A stretch of 64,000 bases of DNA from G963663365 sp963663365 (GTDB lineage: Bacteria > Hinthialibacterota > Hinthialibacteria > Hinthialibacterales > G963663365): assembly GCA_963663365.2 (NCBI GenBank), contig CAXXIH010000001.1:1860001-1924000 (forward strand), written 5' to 3'. Below, piece after piece: positions 1 through 8,369 of this stretch. The position numbers and the translations under genes were made by a program. Numbering within the stretch: position 1 is the first letter of the stretch; each line of letters starts with the position of its first letter. The notes under the pieces are model-generated. The model saw nothing but the letters and a program-made list of their open reading frames with translations, made no database searches and was not told where the DNA came from.

Positions 1-755
1 GGAATATCATCACCGATCCACCACAGCATGGAATTGGTGGCTGATTTTCGTGAAGAGCCGGTTCCGACTGTGTCGCCGACAAAGGCCACGGATTTTCCGG
101 TTTGACGTATTTCCGTAATTTTGGCTGTACCATCGGGAAAACGTTTTTCACCCATGGATAGAGCGTGGAGCGGAATATCGGGGCGTGTTACGGCATGTGT
201 GGCAGGAGAAAGGTCATCAGTATTGATTTCTCCTTCCACACGCAGAACGGTTACCTGCAGTTCTTTAGGCAATGGGGGACGGGAGGTGAACCATTCGGCA
301 TCCGCGTAGGATTGCATAACCTCTCGCGCATAAGGATTTCCTGCTTCCGCCAACTTATAGATATCTTCCAGCGCATCGAATACTAACAAGGTGTTTTTCA
401 ATGCGGCTGCGGCGGTTTCGGCCAATGCCTCGACCGAGAGAAATTCAATAAGCGGGTTGATGTTATAGCCCCCCATCATGGTTCCCAGCAATTCGACCGC
501 TTTCTTTTTGTCAATATGCGGGCAAGGAACATTACCCCGGGCAATGTCCGCCAAGAATTTAGCTTTGACCCCGGCGGCGGGATCCACTCCAGGCGGCACA
601 CGGTGAATGAGGAGATCAAGCAGCGTGTCTTTGTCGCTTTGGCCTGCATCGCATAACTGTGTGCAGACTTCCTTTACCTGTTCGGCTTTCAGTGGTTTGG
701 GCGGAATCCCTTGGGCTTTGCGTTCTTCGACATGTTTCCAATAGGCTTCATTCAT
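1..755 (-). CDS. acnB: Aconitate hydratase B (bifunctional aconitase / 2-methylisocitrate dehydratase), N-terminal part
   Basis: Converts citrate to isocitrate through cis-aconitate in the cytosolic TCA cycle, and in many bacteria also acts on 2-methylisocitrate. The reading frame begins at ATG 753-755 (MNEAYWKHVEERKAQGIPP) with GAGGG upstream and stays open to the window edge, so only about 250 of the usual 850-900 residues are present. Visible are the AcnB-specific helical N-terminal domain, the landmarks HRVPPGVD, ELLGTMMGGYNI and DAEWFTSRP, and the start of the swivel domain with INTDDLSPA and VGTGSSRKSATNS. The iron-sulfur cysteines lie in the missing C-terminal part. The gene is the last seen on this strand after the signalling operon, separated from it by about 200 bp, so it may have its own promoter. 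Identity is certain to family; the extent is limited only by the window. Confidence 0.95.
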   Translation of the reverse strand, partial: MNEAYWKHVEERKAQGIPPKPLKAEQVKEVCTQLCDAGQSDKDTLLDLLIHRVPPGVDPAAGVKAKFLADIARGNVPCPHIDKKKAVELLGTMMGGYNINPLIEFLSVEALAETAAAALKNTLLVFDALEDIYKLAEAGNPYAREVMQSYADAEWFTSRPPLPKELQVTVLRVEGEINTDDLSPATHAVTRPDIPLHALSMGEKRFPDGTAKITEIRQTGKSVAFVGDTVGTGSSRKSATNSMLWWIGDDI

Positions 756-961
756 GATGGTTTTTGTCCCTCATTCATGCAGTTCGTTGAGAAAGAATGC
801 TGTGTGCGCCAGTCTCCCGTTTTGGCTGACTCTCTAGCCTACACGGGTTTGCCGAATCGGATAAGCGCAGGCGATCTACCGGTGTGTTTATTGCGAAGGA
901 TCGGAATGAGGGAAGCCGCGGCCCAAACTCAGTATTTAAGCCGTTCTATGGCAGCGGCACG

Positions 962-1939
962 CTACGTAGGCATCAGCAAATGGCGGCAGGTTTTATCGTA
1001 TTCGCCACCCGGTTTGATATCCAAACTCATTAATGCACGAAGCCGTTTTACGATTAGAATGATCTCTTGTCGGTTTTTGAAGCGGAAGCCCAAGAGACCG
1101 TGGCTGGCGAGGCGATTGAAACAGTGGTCGTAAGCATGAGATTGCTGTTCCGGGGGAAGGCCGGTCCAAAGCGGATTTTGCATAAGCGCTTCTTTTAGCT
1201 CGTTGCTTGGCACAATGAGCTGATTGGCATCCGGGCGGGGCAAGCGGGATTCGGCAAACTCAAGGATGTCATCGCATACCTGGAGATCCTCTTGGGTAAG
1301 CGGATCGTGCCCTTTTTCGGTTACATTGACGACATCGTAGCAGTTCAAGAATTCTTCAATAACATCCATGTGGACAATACTGCCGGATTCTTCCCGGGGT
1401 TCGCCGATCATGTCACAGGCAATCAATTTATTGACTACGGGTTGAACTTCTACCATGGAGAATCCCAAAGCCGCGGCCAATTCGCGGCGCAGGTTGTCCA
1501 AATTTTGACGCATTGCCGAGTCTTGCTGTGTGGCTTCATACCACAATCGGCAAACGGTGATGGCACGGTACCAAAAAGAAATTTCTTCGGTTGAAAATCC
1601 CTGTGTGATCCGATTGTTGCTATCGCGTAATTTGGCGCATAACGCCCGGAAAATTACGATGCTGGTGTTGGGCGATTGGGTCATAATCGACTTCAGATTG
1701 TTAAGATTTAATTCAACACAATCTGTCGTCACAATTGCGGTGACCGAAGCGGAGCGCGGTTTACGGTCGATAATGCTCATTTCGCCGAAGATGTCGTTGG
1801 TTGTCAACTCGGCTAATTGAATTTCGTGGTTATCTTGGTGGCGCGTAACCCGTACTCGTCCGGCCAAAATTAAAAAAGCGCGGCAGCTGATTTCGCCTTC
1901 GCGGATAATAACCTGTCCTGGAGCAAATCGATGTCGCAT
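962..1939 (-). CDS. Cyclic-nucleotide-binding-domain protein, Crp-like
   Basis: The first 115 of 325 residues form a cyclic-nucleotide-binding jelly roll. The phosphate-binding cassette FGEMSIIDRKPRSAS (about residues 51-65) keeps the Glu and Arg that contact the nucleotide in CRP-type proteins. A helical part follows, with a possible helix-turn-helix-like stretch near residues 150-175 (RRELAAALGFSMVEVQPVVN), then about 145 residues I do not recognise. It may be a nucleotide-responsive regulator, but the DNA-binding part is not a textbook Crp helix-turn-helix. It is third in a minus-strand operon after the SpoIIE phosphatase and the metallo-beta-lactamase protein (61 bp gap). The ATG is the first after an in-frame stop, and no convincing Shine-Dalgarno sequence precedes it. 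The ligand is unknown. Confidence 0.8.
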   Translation of the reverse strand: MRHRFAPGQVIIREGEISCRAFLILAGRVRVTRHQDNHEIQLAELTTNDIFGEMSIIDRKPRSASVTAIVTTDCVELNLNNLKSIMTQSPNTSIVIFRALCAKLRDSNNRITQGFSTEEISFWYRAITVCRLWYEATQQDSAMRQNLDNLRRELAAALGFSMVEVQPVVNKLIACDMIGEPREESGSIVHMDVIEEFLNCYDVVNVTEKGHDPLTQEDLQVCDDILEFAESRLPRPDANQLIVPSNELKEALMQNPLWTGLPPEQQSHAYDHCFNRLASHGLLGFRFKNRQEIILIVKRLRALMSLDIKPGGEYDKTCRHLLMPT

Positions 1940-2000
1940 GCTTATTTCTACTGCGAATAATTACCGGGCAAAGCCGAACCAATCCCGGCAAGTGTATTAC

Positions 2001-2867
2001 CTATGGCAGCGTGATGCTTTCGCCTTCAGCCGCCGCCGTAATTTTCATCGGATGATCGCCATTGATCTTCCGGGCTTCCTCAATCAAAGCATCCACTTCG
2101 CTATCATCGTATTCCGGATTGTAATGATGCAGGCATAAGGTCTTTGCCTCGACCTGATGGGCCTGTTCGACAACGAAACGGATTGAACTGTGCCCCCACT
2201 CTTGGTGTGTTTCAAAATCTTCATTTGTAAAAAATGCATCGTGAATCAACACATCCAAGCCATGTATGTCGTGATTGAAACGCTCTTCGATGGGATCTTT
2301 GGACCCATCCCGAATTTCCTGCCGATCCGAAGCCAAGGCCACGCGGGGACCGTCTCCCGTAGCGGGAGACACCAAAAAGGCGCGGCTGCGTTGGTCGTAG
2401 GAGTGGCGCAACGCATATGGCGCTACCGAAATACCTTCGATAACAATGGGAGCCTCCCCATACGGTTTGTATTGAATATTGGCTTTGGCCGTATCCATTG
2501 TGCCGGGGAAAAACGGCGGTGACATTTGTTTCGAAAGCAGATCCCGGTAGTCCTGTTCGGGCGGGTGATGGACGATAATTGTGCGTTTGGGATCGTAAAT
2601 CGGAGTGAAGAAAGGAAATCCTTGGATGTGGTCCCAGTGGGAATGGCTGTAAATAATGTGGATAGGCAGTTCCGAAGCGTCGTTTTTCTGGATTTCCTGA
2701 CCCAGCGGATTAATGCCTGTTCCCGCGTCGATAATAACGCGGCTTTTTAGCGCGTCGCTCCGAATTTCAAAACATGTCGTATTTGCGCCATAACGTAAAT
2801 TATTGGCGTTCGATGCAGGAACACTCCCACGGCAACCCCAGAATAGAACCTCTATTTTTGCAGTCAC
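2001..2867 (-). CDS. MBL-fold metallo-hydrolase
   Basis: A 288-residue metallo-beta-lactamase-fold hydrolase. Zinc-site motif HSHWDH lies at residues 75-80, preceded by DAGTG, with DVLIHDAFF and LHHYNPEYDD supplying later metal ligands. The sequence resembles the Lactamase_B_2 branch that includes cyclic-phosphate and cyclic-nucleotide phosphodiesterases and output domains of signalling proteins, so cleavage of a phosphodiester signal is a reasonable inference. The start is a GTG whose bases overlap the stop of the upstream phosphatase gene (GTGA), indicating translational coupling. Lying between a SpoIIE phosphatase and a cyclic-nucleotide-domain protein, it may adjust the ligand of the latter. 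The substrate is not determined by the sequence. Confidence 0.85.
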   Translation of the reverse strand: MTAKIEVLFWGCRGSVPASNANNLRYGANTTCFEIRSDALKSRVIIDAGTGINPLGQEIQKNDASELPIHIIYSHSHWDHIQGFPFFTPIYDPKRTIIVHHPPEQDYRDLLSKQMSPPFFPGTMDTAKANIQYKPYGEAPIVIEGISVAPYALRHSYDQRSRAFLVSPATGDGPRVALASDRQEIRDGSKDPIEERFNHDIHGLDVLIHDAFFTNEDFETHQEWGHSSIRFVVEQAHQVEAKTLCLHHYNPEYDDSEVDALIEEARKINGDHPMKITAAAEGESITLP

Positions 2868-4180
2868 GGAGTCAACCCCCCAATTTCACAAATTACTGCG
2901 GTCAAATCATCCAATGAGGCATCGGGTGCGGCAAAACTATGCACCCGGTCATAAAGACGGTTAATCCATTCTTCGCCGCGAGCTTCTTCAGTGCTCATGA
3001 ACTTTTCGAGACGGTCGATTCCATATAAGTCGCCGCGTTTATCGGGCGCCTCAATGAAACCATCGGTATAGACGAAAAAGCGGTCACCTGCCCGTAATTC
3101 CTCTTTGCGGCTTGGGTATGGCGCATCCGCATAAAAACCGAGTGGAATTCCGGCATCGGTGCTGATCAAATCCACCGTGCCATCTGAACGGGTGCGCATA
3201 GCCGGCGGGTGACCTGCGTTCGCCAATTCCATTGTACCGTGTTTTAAATCAAAGAGCATTAAAACGAAGGTAATAAACCTTCCGCGGATAAACCGGCCCT
3301 GCACCAGGTTGTTGAGCTTGCTCATGATCGTGGAAGGATCCCGCTCGCGGAGCGCCAGACCGCGCAGGTCGGACATTACGCTGGCCATGTACAAAGCCGC
3401 GCTGGCTCCTTTTCCGGAAACATCGCCCAGCGCCACCAGGATATTGTCGTCATCGATCTCAAAGACATCGTACATATCCCCGCCGATATCCATGGCGGCG
3501 ACGCAGCGGGCGTGTACGGAAATACGTTCATTTTGCGGCAGATTGACGGGCATAAAGGACTGTTGGATTTGCGCCGCCACTTCCAGGTCGCGCTCCATCA
3601 CCGAACGCCGCAGTACTTGATGATACAGCCGCGCATTTTCGATACCGACAGCGGCTTGATTGCAGAAGGCTTCGAAGTGTTCCCGGTCTTCTTCATCGAA
3701 AGGTATGACATTGCCTTCATGGTCATGTTTGTTAATAACTTGAGCGATACCGATCAGCTTCCCGCGTGCTTTCAGGGGCAGGCACATGATCGATTGGGTG
3801 CGGAATCCGGTTTGACGGTCGTAATCGGGGCAGAACCGGTCGTCTGTATAGGCATCGTCGATTAGCAGCGGTTTCTCTTTGGCGGCCACCCAGGTGGCGA
3901 TGCTGTTGGTATCCCGTTCGATGCGGAAAAGCTCTTTAAACCGGTCGCCCGCCGGGCCGGTCGCCGTAAGACACACCAAATCGCCGGTTTCTTCTTCGAC
4001 TAAAAGTACCGTGGATGCCTCAGCGCTCATAACCTCTTTGGCGGAGGTCATCACCTGTTCCAGAACCGTTCCGAGGTCCAAGGTCGAATTAATGATCGTG
4101 CCCGCGCCGATAATGGCTTGCAGCAGGCCGATCTTGGCTTCCAAATCTACGACACGGGTATCCCTATCAGCCGGTTCCAC
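2864..4180 (-). CDS. GAF-domain PP2C/SpoIIE protein phosphatase (RsbU-like)
   Basis: 438 residues. An N-terminal GAF sensor (about 18-190) is followed by a short helical linker with the typical RDLEVAAQIQQSFMP motif, and by a SpoIIE/PP2C serine phosphatase domain (about 215-435). Metal-binding and active-site motifs are present: DIGGDMYD, GDVSGKG, NAGHPP, TDGFIEA and DDLTAVI. Such proteins dephosphorylate anti-sigma-factor antagonists in partner-switching stress pathways; here no anti-sigma or STAS gene is adjacent, so the target is unknown. It is the first gene of a minus-strand operon and overlaps the next gene by four bases. No membrane segment is seen, so it should act in the cytosol. Confidence 0.92.
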   Translation of the reverse strand: MEPADRDTRVVDLEAKIGLLQAIIGAGTIINSTLDLGTVLEQVMTSAKEVMSAEASTVLLVEEETGDLVCLTATGPAGDRFKELFRIERDTNSIATWVAAKEKPLLIDDAYTDDRFCPDYDRQTGFRTQSIMCLPLKARGKLIGIAQVINKHDHEGNVIPFDEEDREHFEAFCNQAAVGIENARLYHQVLRRSVMERDLEVAAQIQQSFMPVNLPQNERISVHARCVAAMDIGGDMYDVFEIDDDNILVALGDVSGKGASAALYMASVMSDLRGLALRERDPSTIMSKLNNLVQGRFIRGRFITFVLMLFDLKHGTMELANAGHPPAMRTRSDGTVDLISTDAGIPLGFYADAPYPSRKEELRAGDRFFVYTDGFIEAPDKRGDLYGIDRLEKFMSTEEARGEEWINRLYDRVHSFAAPDASLDDLTAVICEIGGLTP

Positions 4181-4359
4181 GGCGTACTCCCTTCACGTTT
4201 TCCCGAAACACCAGCAAAACAAACCACGAACATTCTCAACTGCCCGATGGGCAATTTGTCTTTGTACTGATCTTGTGAGGCTTTGCAAGGACCACCCAGG
4301 TGAATTCGCTATTCCAGCCCAGGGAATTGTCCGGGTTGTTCTATTTTGTTACACCGGAC

Positions 4360-5466
4360 CTAAAAACAGCAGCGGTGGCAGGCCGGGAGACGTTCGATAC
4401 GGTCCATTTGCCGCCTGAAATTGCGCCAGCGCGGGCCGTTCCAAATCGCCAGGAATGGTTTTTCGGTGAGATACCCGCAGTTATTTTTTAAACAGGGGTA
4501 GACCTCACCGGATGGGCCGATGCAGGCGTATGTGTATACGGCGTGACATGTGCGCAAGGCCGTGCGTTCGTAGAGGTTGTTTTTGTAATAGGCATCCAGT
4601 TCGGCATCGCTGTGCCCGGGATTGATCAGCAACATAAAAGGCCATTCACGGTTGCGGATTTTGCCTAATTGATCGCGGACCACATCTACATCAATGCCGT
4701 GCTCGTCGATTTCTTTGACATACCCGGCGGGATCGTCGTTATCACGGTTAAAAAGTTCTTGAAAAACCCGCTTATGTTCGCGTACCTCGGCTGAGGTGAA
4801 GAAACGCAGGTGGTTGAGCTGGACATGCGAAGGCCGAAGCGGAGTGACTTCTTCCACAAATTCCAGCAAATTCCGGTGGTTTTCACCGGTAATGACACAG
4901 AAGATATGCAGCTCCGGATCGGGACCGGCGCCGTTTTGAGCGGCCTCACGGATAGCTTTAACGCCATCGATGGCACGTTTGTACGAAGTCTTTTGACCCC
5001 GGACGGTGTCGTGGACCTCTTCGGGGCCATCCAAGGAGAGGTTGATAGAGGTCAGGCCGGACCCGACGATGTCTTCGGCGTATTTTTTCAGCAGCGTGCC
5101 ATTGGTGACCAGATTGGTGCGCAGGCCCTTGCTGCTAGCGCTTTTGATGATATCCACACACTGCGGATGCAACGTCGGTTCGCCGCCCATAAGCCCGACT
5201 TCAGTGCCATAAGGGGCTAGCTCACGGAGAGTTTTCTCGACCAGATCGAAATCGATCATATCCGGATTGCTGCGCCCGCCCGGAGCGGACACTGTTCCTT
5301 CTCCGTGAGGGCACATGTGACAATGCAGGTTGCAGCGTTCGGTTAACAGAATGCTGATTGCCAGCGGGGGATCGGCATAGCCGTACTTGCGCCGGACATT
5401 GCTGAACATCCGGCCTACACGGCCCCTTTTGGGCAGACGGTCGATAATTACATCGGTCATGGACAT
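4360..5466 (-). CDS. Radical SAM protein with SPASM-type C-terminus
   Basis: About 368 residues. The radical-SAM cluster motif CNLHCHMC (CxxxCxxC) lies near residues 45-52, followed by MGGEPTLHP and NLSLDGPEEVHD, both typical of the SAM-binding TIM barrel. The C-terminus carries a cysteine set (CHAVYTYACIGPSGEVYPC, then CHRCC as the last residues), as in SPASM auxiliary-cluster enzymes that modify peptides or glycans. The start is placed at ATG 5464-5466 because GGAG lies about 10 bp upstream; an ATG ten codons earlier has no such site. It is divergent from an ABC ATPase gene with about 200 bp between them. No short precursor peptide gene is visible nearby, so the substrate is unknown. Confidence 0.88.
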   Translation of the reverse strand: MSMTDVIIDRLPKRGRVGRMFSNVRRKYGYADPPLAISILLTERCNLHCHMCPHGEGTVSAPGGRSNPDMIDFDLVEKTLRELAPYGTEVGLMGGEPTLHPQCVDIIKSASSKGLRTNLVTNGTLLKKYAEDIVGSGLTSINLSLDGPEEVHDTVRGQKTSYKRAIDGVKAIREAAQNGAGPDPELHIFCVITGENHRNLLEFVEEVTPLRPSHVQLNHLRFFTSAEVREHKRVFQELFNRDNDDPAGYVKEIDEHGIDVDVVRDQLGKIRNREWPFMLLINPGHSDAELDAYYKNNLYERTALRTCHAVYTYACIGPSGEVYPCLKNNCGYLTEKPFLAIWNGPRWRNFRRQMDRIERLPACHRCCF

Positions 5467-5668
5467 AAAAGGTAATCTCCGCGCGAAAGTATACAAGCGC
5501 CGTTTTGCGTACCAATGGTAGCGTTGTGTGTAAAAGGGACCGGCTCCAAAGGCGGACCAAACCTGTATTGTTGCCGGGGCGGGGCGGGGGACGTATCCTC
5601 ACGAGACGCGGGCCGCCGGGTTCGTGATCCTGAGTTGAATGACGTCAAATTGCACCGCTGAGCGAATC

Positions 5669-6934
5669 ATGACCGCCACTGTCCATCTGGACCATGTCTC
5701 CAAAATCTATAAGCGCGGCTCCCGTCACGGGACAATCAAAGAGGATGTCCTGCGACGCCGTCCCGCGCCCAATGGCGGGCTGCTGCATGCGGTGGATGAT
5801 GTCAGTTTCGAAATCCATCCGGGGGAGATACTGGGGATTTTGGGTGACAATGGCTGTGGTAAGAGCACGCTCCTCAAACTGATCGCGGGGATTACCCAGC
5901 CCACAGAGGGAACCATTGAGGTCTCGGGGACAGTGGCTTCGTTGTTGGAGGTCGGTGTCGGTTTCCACCCGGAGATGACCGGCTATGAGAATGTGCGTCT
6001 GTCGGGCGCTTTGCTCGGGATCCCGCCGCAGGTATTGGAAGAGCGTCTGCCCGATATCGTGGCTTTTGCCGAACTCGAAGAGTTTATGGATACGCCGGTC
6101 AAGCATTATTCCTCGGGGATGTACCTGCGTCTGGGGTTTGCCGTCGGTGCGTTTGTGGATCCGGAAGTTATTTTGGTGGATGAGGTGCTCGCGGTGGGCG
6201 ACCAGCTCTTTCAGCAGAAATGCAATGACCACCTGCGCGCGGTGCGTAACTCCGGCAAGACGATTGTGGTGGTGAGCCACGATATGAATGTAATCCTCTC
6301 GCTCTGTTCGCGTTGCATTCTGATGGATCGCGGCAAGTTGATCGGCGAGGGCCTGCCTATCGATATCATCAGCCAGTACCGCCAACATCTGTTTTTAAAA
6401 GCGCGGGAAATGGGCCAACGTCCGCCTTCCGAAACCACCATGTGGAACCGGTACGGGGATTTTGAGGCGCGGATCGAGCGGATCCAGCTCTTGGATGGCG
6501 CGGGGCAGCCGGTATCGGTGCTGGAGACCGGGGATCCGTTGGTGGTGGAGCTGTACTGGTCCGGCAAAAAGCCGCTTCGCTATCCCACCTTTGCCTTTTC
6601 GATCATTGATGACGATGAGCGCGATGTGTTCACCACGGCCACGCACTTTTCCTATCTGGATGTCGAGACGTTGGAAGGCGGCGGGGTGGTGCGTTTCACC
6701 ATCGACCGGCTGGACCTGCTCGAAGGCTATTACTCAATCCAGGCCGGGCTGGCCGAACGGCCTGAGGGGCCGGGCTCGGCGGTGGATTTCTATATGGGAC
6801 ATGATTTTCAGAAGGGTGTGGAGCCGTTTATGGTCCGTCCCAAGCCGGAGGACCGGGGGCTTTCAGGCGCTATCAAACTCCCCTGCCGGTGTGAAATCCT
6901 TACACCTGAAGGCCAAATCATCAGCAGCACATAG
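5669..6934 (+). CDS. ABC transporter ATP-binding protein, Wzt/TagH-like polysaccharide exporter
   Basis: 421 residues from the ATG at 5669; an in-frame ATG ten codons upstream at 5639 is possible. Residues 1-235 are an ABC ATPase with Walker A GDNGCGKST, signature YSSGMYLRLGFA, Walker B VILVDEVLAVGD and the H-loop VVSHD. The signature and the DEVLAVGD form are those of Wzt/TagH-type exporters of O-antigen, teichoic acid or capsule. The remaining 180 residues match in position and style the Wzt C-terminal beta-sandwich that recognises the glycan end group. A membrane partner of the Wzm type is expected, but none lies next to it in this window. A strong palindrome follows the stop and may serve as terminator. 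Confidence 0.9.
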   Translation: MTATVHLDHVSKIYKRGSRHGTIKEDVLRRRPAPNGGLLHAVDDVSFEIHPGEILGILGDNGCGKSTLLKLIAGITQPTEGTIEVSGTVASLLEVGVGFHPEMTGYENVRLSGALLGIPPQVLEERLPDIVAFAELEEFMDTPVKHYSSGMYLRLGFAVGAFVDPEVILVDEVLAVGDQLFQQKCNDHLRAVRNSGKTIVVVSHDMNVILSLCSRCILMDRGKLIGEGLPIDIISQYRQHLFLKAREMGQRPPSETTMWNRYGDFEARIERIQLLDGAGQPVSVLETGDPLVVELYWSGKKPLRYPTFAFSIIDDDERDVFTTATHFSYLDVETLEGGGVVRFTIDRLDLLEGYYSIQAGLAERPEGPGSAVDFYMGHDFQKGVEPFMVRPKPEDRGLSGAIKLPCRCEILTPEGQIISST

Positions 6935-6969
6935 ACAGGGTTCCCCGCCGGGAGGGATTTGCCTTTTCT

Positions 6970-7068
6970 AAACCCCACCCCGGCCCTCCCCGTAAACGGG
7001 GAGGGAGTTGTCTCTGAGGGCCTATCGCAAGCACATCCCTCCGTTTACGGGGGGATTATAGGGGGGTG
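6970..7068. repeat. Palindromic intergenic element, REP/MITE-like
   Basis: Two GC-rich palindromes with the same core sit between the ABC gene and the tRNA. The first (6984-7005) is a perfect 10-bp stem CCCTCCCCGT/ACGGGGAGGG with a two-base loop. The second (about 7037-7054) is an imperfect version with the core in the opposite sense (CCGTTTACGG). Outer C-rich and G-rich arms (AACCCCACCCC at the left, GGGGGGTG at the right) can pair, making a nested hairpin of about 100 bp. No reading frame is present. It may act as a transcription terminator for the ABC gene or be a non-autonomous mobile repeat. Confidence 0.6.
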
Positions 7069-7126
7069 AATGCAGATGGGCGGCGATGGAAGTCCAGCGT
7101 CTCAAACACAATTGGCCCGTAGCGCT

Positions 7127-7154
7127 TTGATCCGGGGCGGGGAGTGTTTATAGT
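7127..7154 (+). promoter_or_regulatory. Candidate sigma-70 promoter of tRNA-Gln
   Basis: TTGATC, a 16-bp spacer and TATAGT lie about 50 bp upstream of the tRNA on the same strand. The match is fair rather than perfect, and it is supported mainly by position. Confidence 0.4.
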
Positions 7155-7207
7155 ACGGTCCCTGCTGGAGACGGCGCGCTTGAGTGTGTCTGTTTCCGGT
7201 GTCCCTT

Positions 7208-7281
7208 TGGGGAGTAGGCGAATTGGTAAAGCCACCGGTCTTTGGAACCGGAACTTGTAGGTTCGAGTCCTACCTCCCCAG
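7208..7281 (+). tRNA. tRNA-Gln (anticodon UUG)
   Basis: A complete cloverleaf can be folded by eye. The 7-bp acceptor stem TGGGGAG/CTCCCCA is followed by a G discriminator at 7281. The D arm has GGC/GCC with GG in the loop. The anticodon stem CCGGT/ACCGG encloses loop CTTTGGA, giving anticodon TTG. The variable loop has five bases and the T arm is GTAGG-TTCGAGT-CCTAC. The U1-A72 start and G discriminator are usual for bacterial tRNA-Gln. CCA is not encoded. A rho-independent terminator follows within 15 bp. Confidence 0.97.
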
Positions 7282-7294
7282 CTGCACGTTTCCG

Positions 7295-7317
7295 AAACCC
7301 GCCCCCGGCGGGTTTTT
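7295..7317 (+). terminator. Rho-independent terminator of tRNA-Gln
   Basis: Nine-base-pair stem AAACCCGCC/GGCGGGTTT with a CCC loop, running into a T tract (7313-7317), directly behind the tRNA. Confidence 0.85.
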
Positions 7318-7661
7318 GTGCTTTTGGGGGTGTGGGGAGCTCCATCGGTTACCTTCAACATAGACCAACCACCCCTTCGTAATTCAAAAATAATGAAAAA
7401 GCCGATTGACATTGCTGTGGGCAGGGTTTAGGGTTGGTTGGGTGACAAGCCTGTATTTCCCTGGCACGTAGTCTGAGCGGGGCCGGGGGAATTGATGGAT
7501 GGAGAAAAACTAACGTTATGATACATAACATAAATGGGCATTTTTTTATGCAGAGCAAAGAATTTAGAAGTGAATCATATAATATAGCACCAGGAGTTGC
7601 CGACAAATAATTTTAAAGTGACGTTAAAGCAAATGGTCAACTGAGAGGAATATAAAAAGTA
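7318..7661. other. Leader region before the methyltransferase module
   Basis: About 340 bp without a convincing gene. It becomes AT-rich toward the methyltransferase. It contains a perfect 15-bp palindrome GTTATG-ATA-CATAAC at 7515-7529 that could be an operator, and ends with GAGAGGAA, a ribosome-binding site about 10 bp before the ATG at 7662. No integrase gene and no copy of the tRNA 3' end was seen. Confidence 0.4.
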
Positions 7662-8369
7662 ATGGCGAAGTCCGAGTATGACAAAATCGCAGAAGAATAT
7701 TATGAAGATGGACATGTCACATCGCGTAATTTCGATGCAGCGACACGAGAAACTCTCGCTGATATTCAATTTCAACCCCCGCTCGAAGCAGGTGATCTAG
7801 TTCTCGAAATTGGCGCGGGGCGAGGTCGGGCACATGAGTTTCTTGGGGTCGATTCTAAATGCATCGTCCAGTTGGACAACTCAAGGCCAATGTTTGATCT
7901 TCCACAACGTGAGTCATGTCTTCTAAAAGTTCTTGCAGATGCATGTGATATACCGTTGGAGTCTCAACAATTCAAATGTGTGCTGGGATTCTTAGTTGAT
8001 CCATTTCTGGGTCTGCAATGTCTGCAGGAAGTACGACGCATGCTAAAGAATGGTGGGCAAATCCTTCTTACAGTCCCTACCAAAGAGTGGGGGGATGATT
8101 TGCGTGCACGGCTGGGCATTGATCCAATGATGACCCGGTTCAAGAAAATCGGCAAAGAAGAATTCATATTGCTTCCCTCATTACTTCATTCAAAAGAAAA
8201 ACTTTACGATATGCTTGCACATATTGGATTTCAAAATATCAATATTCAAGATCATTATCTTCCTCAGGGCGAAAATCCAATATCTGATGATATCGAATCT
8301 GTTGCTAAATCGAAAGACATTGACAAACACAGCCTCCCAATTATTCATACAATAAGGGCAACATTATGA
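7662..8369 (+). CDS. SAM-dependent class I methyltransferase
   Basis: 235 residues with a Rossmann-type methyltransferase core. Motif I is VLEIGAGRGR (residues 47-56), the motif II acidic turn is IVQLDNS, and there is a post-core segment of the LQEVRRMLKNGGQILLTVPT type (motif VI region). The substrate is unknown. No DNA-methyltransferase catalytic motif (DPPY or PC) is seen, so a small molecule, lipid or protein acceptor is more likely than DNA. The stop overlaps the start of the next gene by four bases (ATGA), so the two proteins are made together. The region is visibly lower in GC than the genes at 4.3-6.9 kb, which suggests acquired DNA. Confidence 0.85.
   Translation: MAKSEYDKIAEEYYEDGHVTSRNFDAATRETLADIQFQPPLEAGDLVLEIGAGRGRAHEFLGVDSKCIVQLDNSRPMFDLPQRESCLLKVLADACDIPLESQQFKCVLGFLVDPFLGLQCLQEVRRMLKNGGQILLTVPTKEWGDDLRARLGIDPMMTRFKKIGKEEFILLPSLLHSKEKLYDMLAHIGFQNINIQDHYLPQGENPISDDIESVAKSKDIDKHSLPIIHTIRATL

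Noticed and set aside
5645..6388. 247-codon minus-strand frame
   Set aside because: Opposite the ABC ATPase with all its catalytic motifs; a shadow frame.
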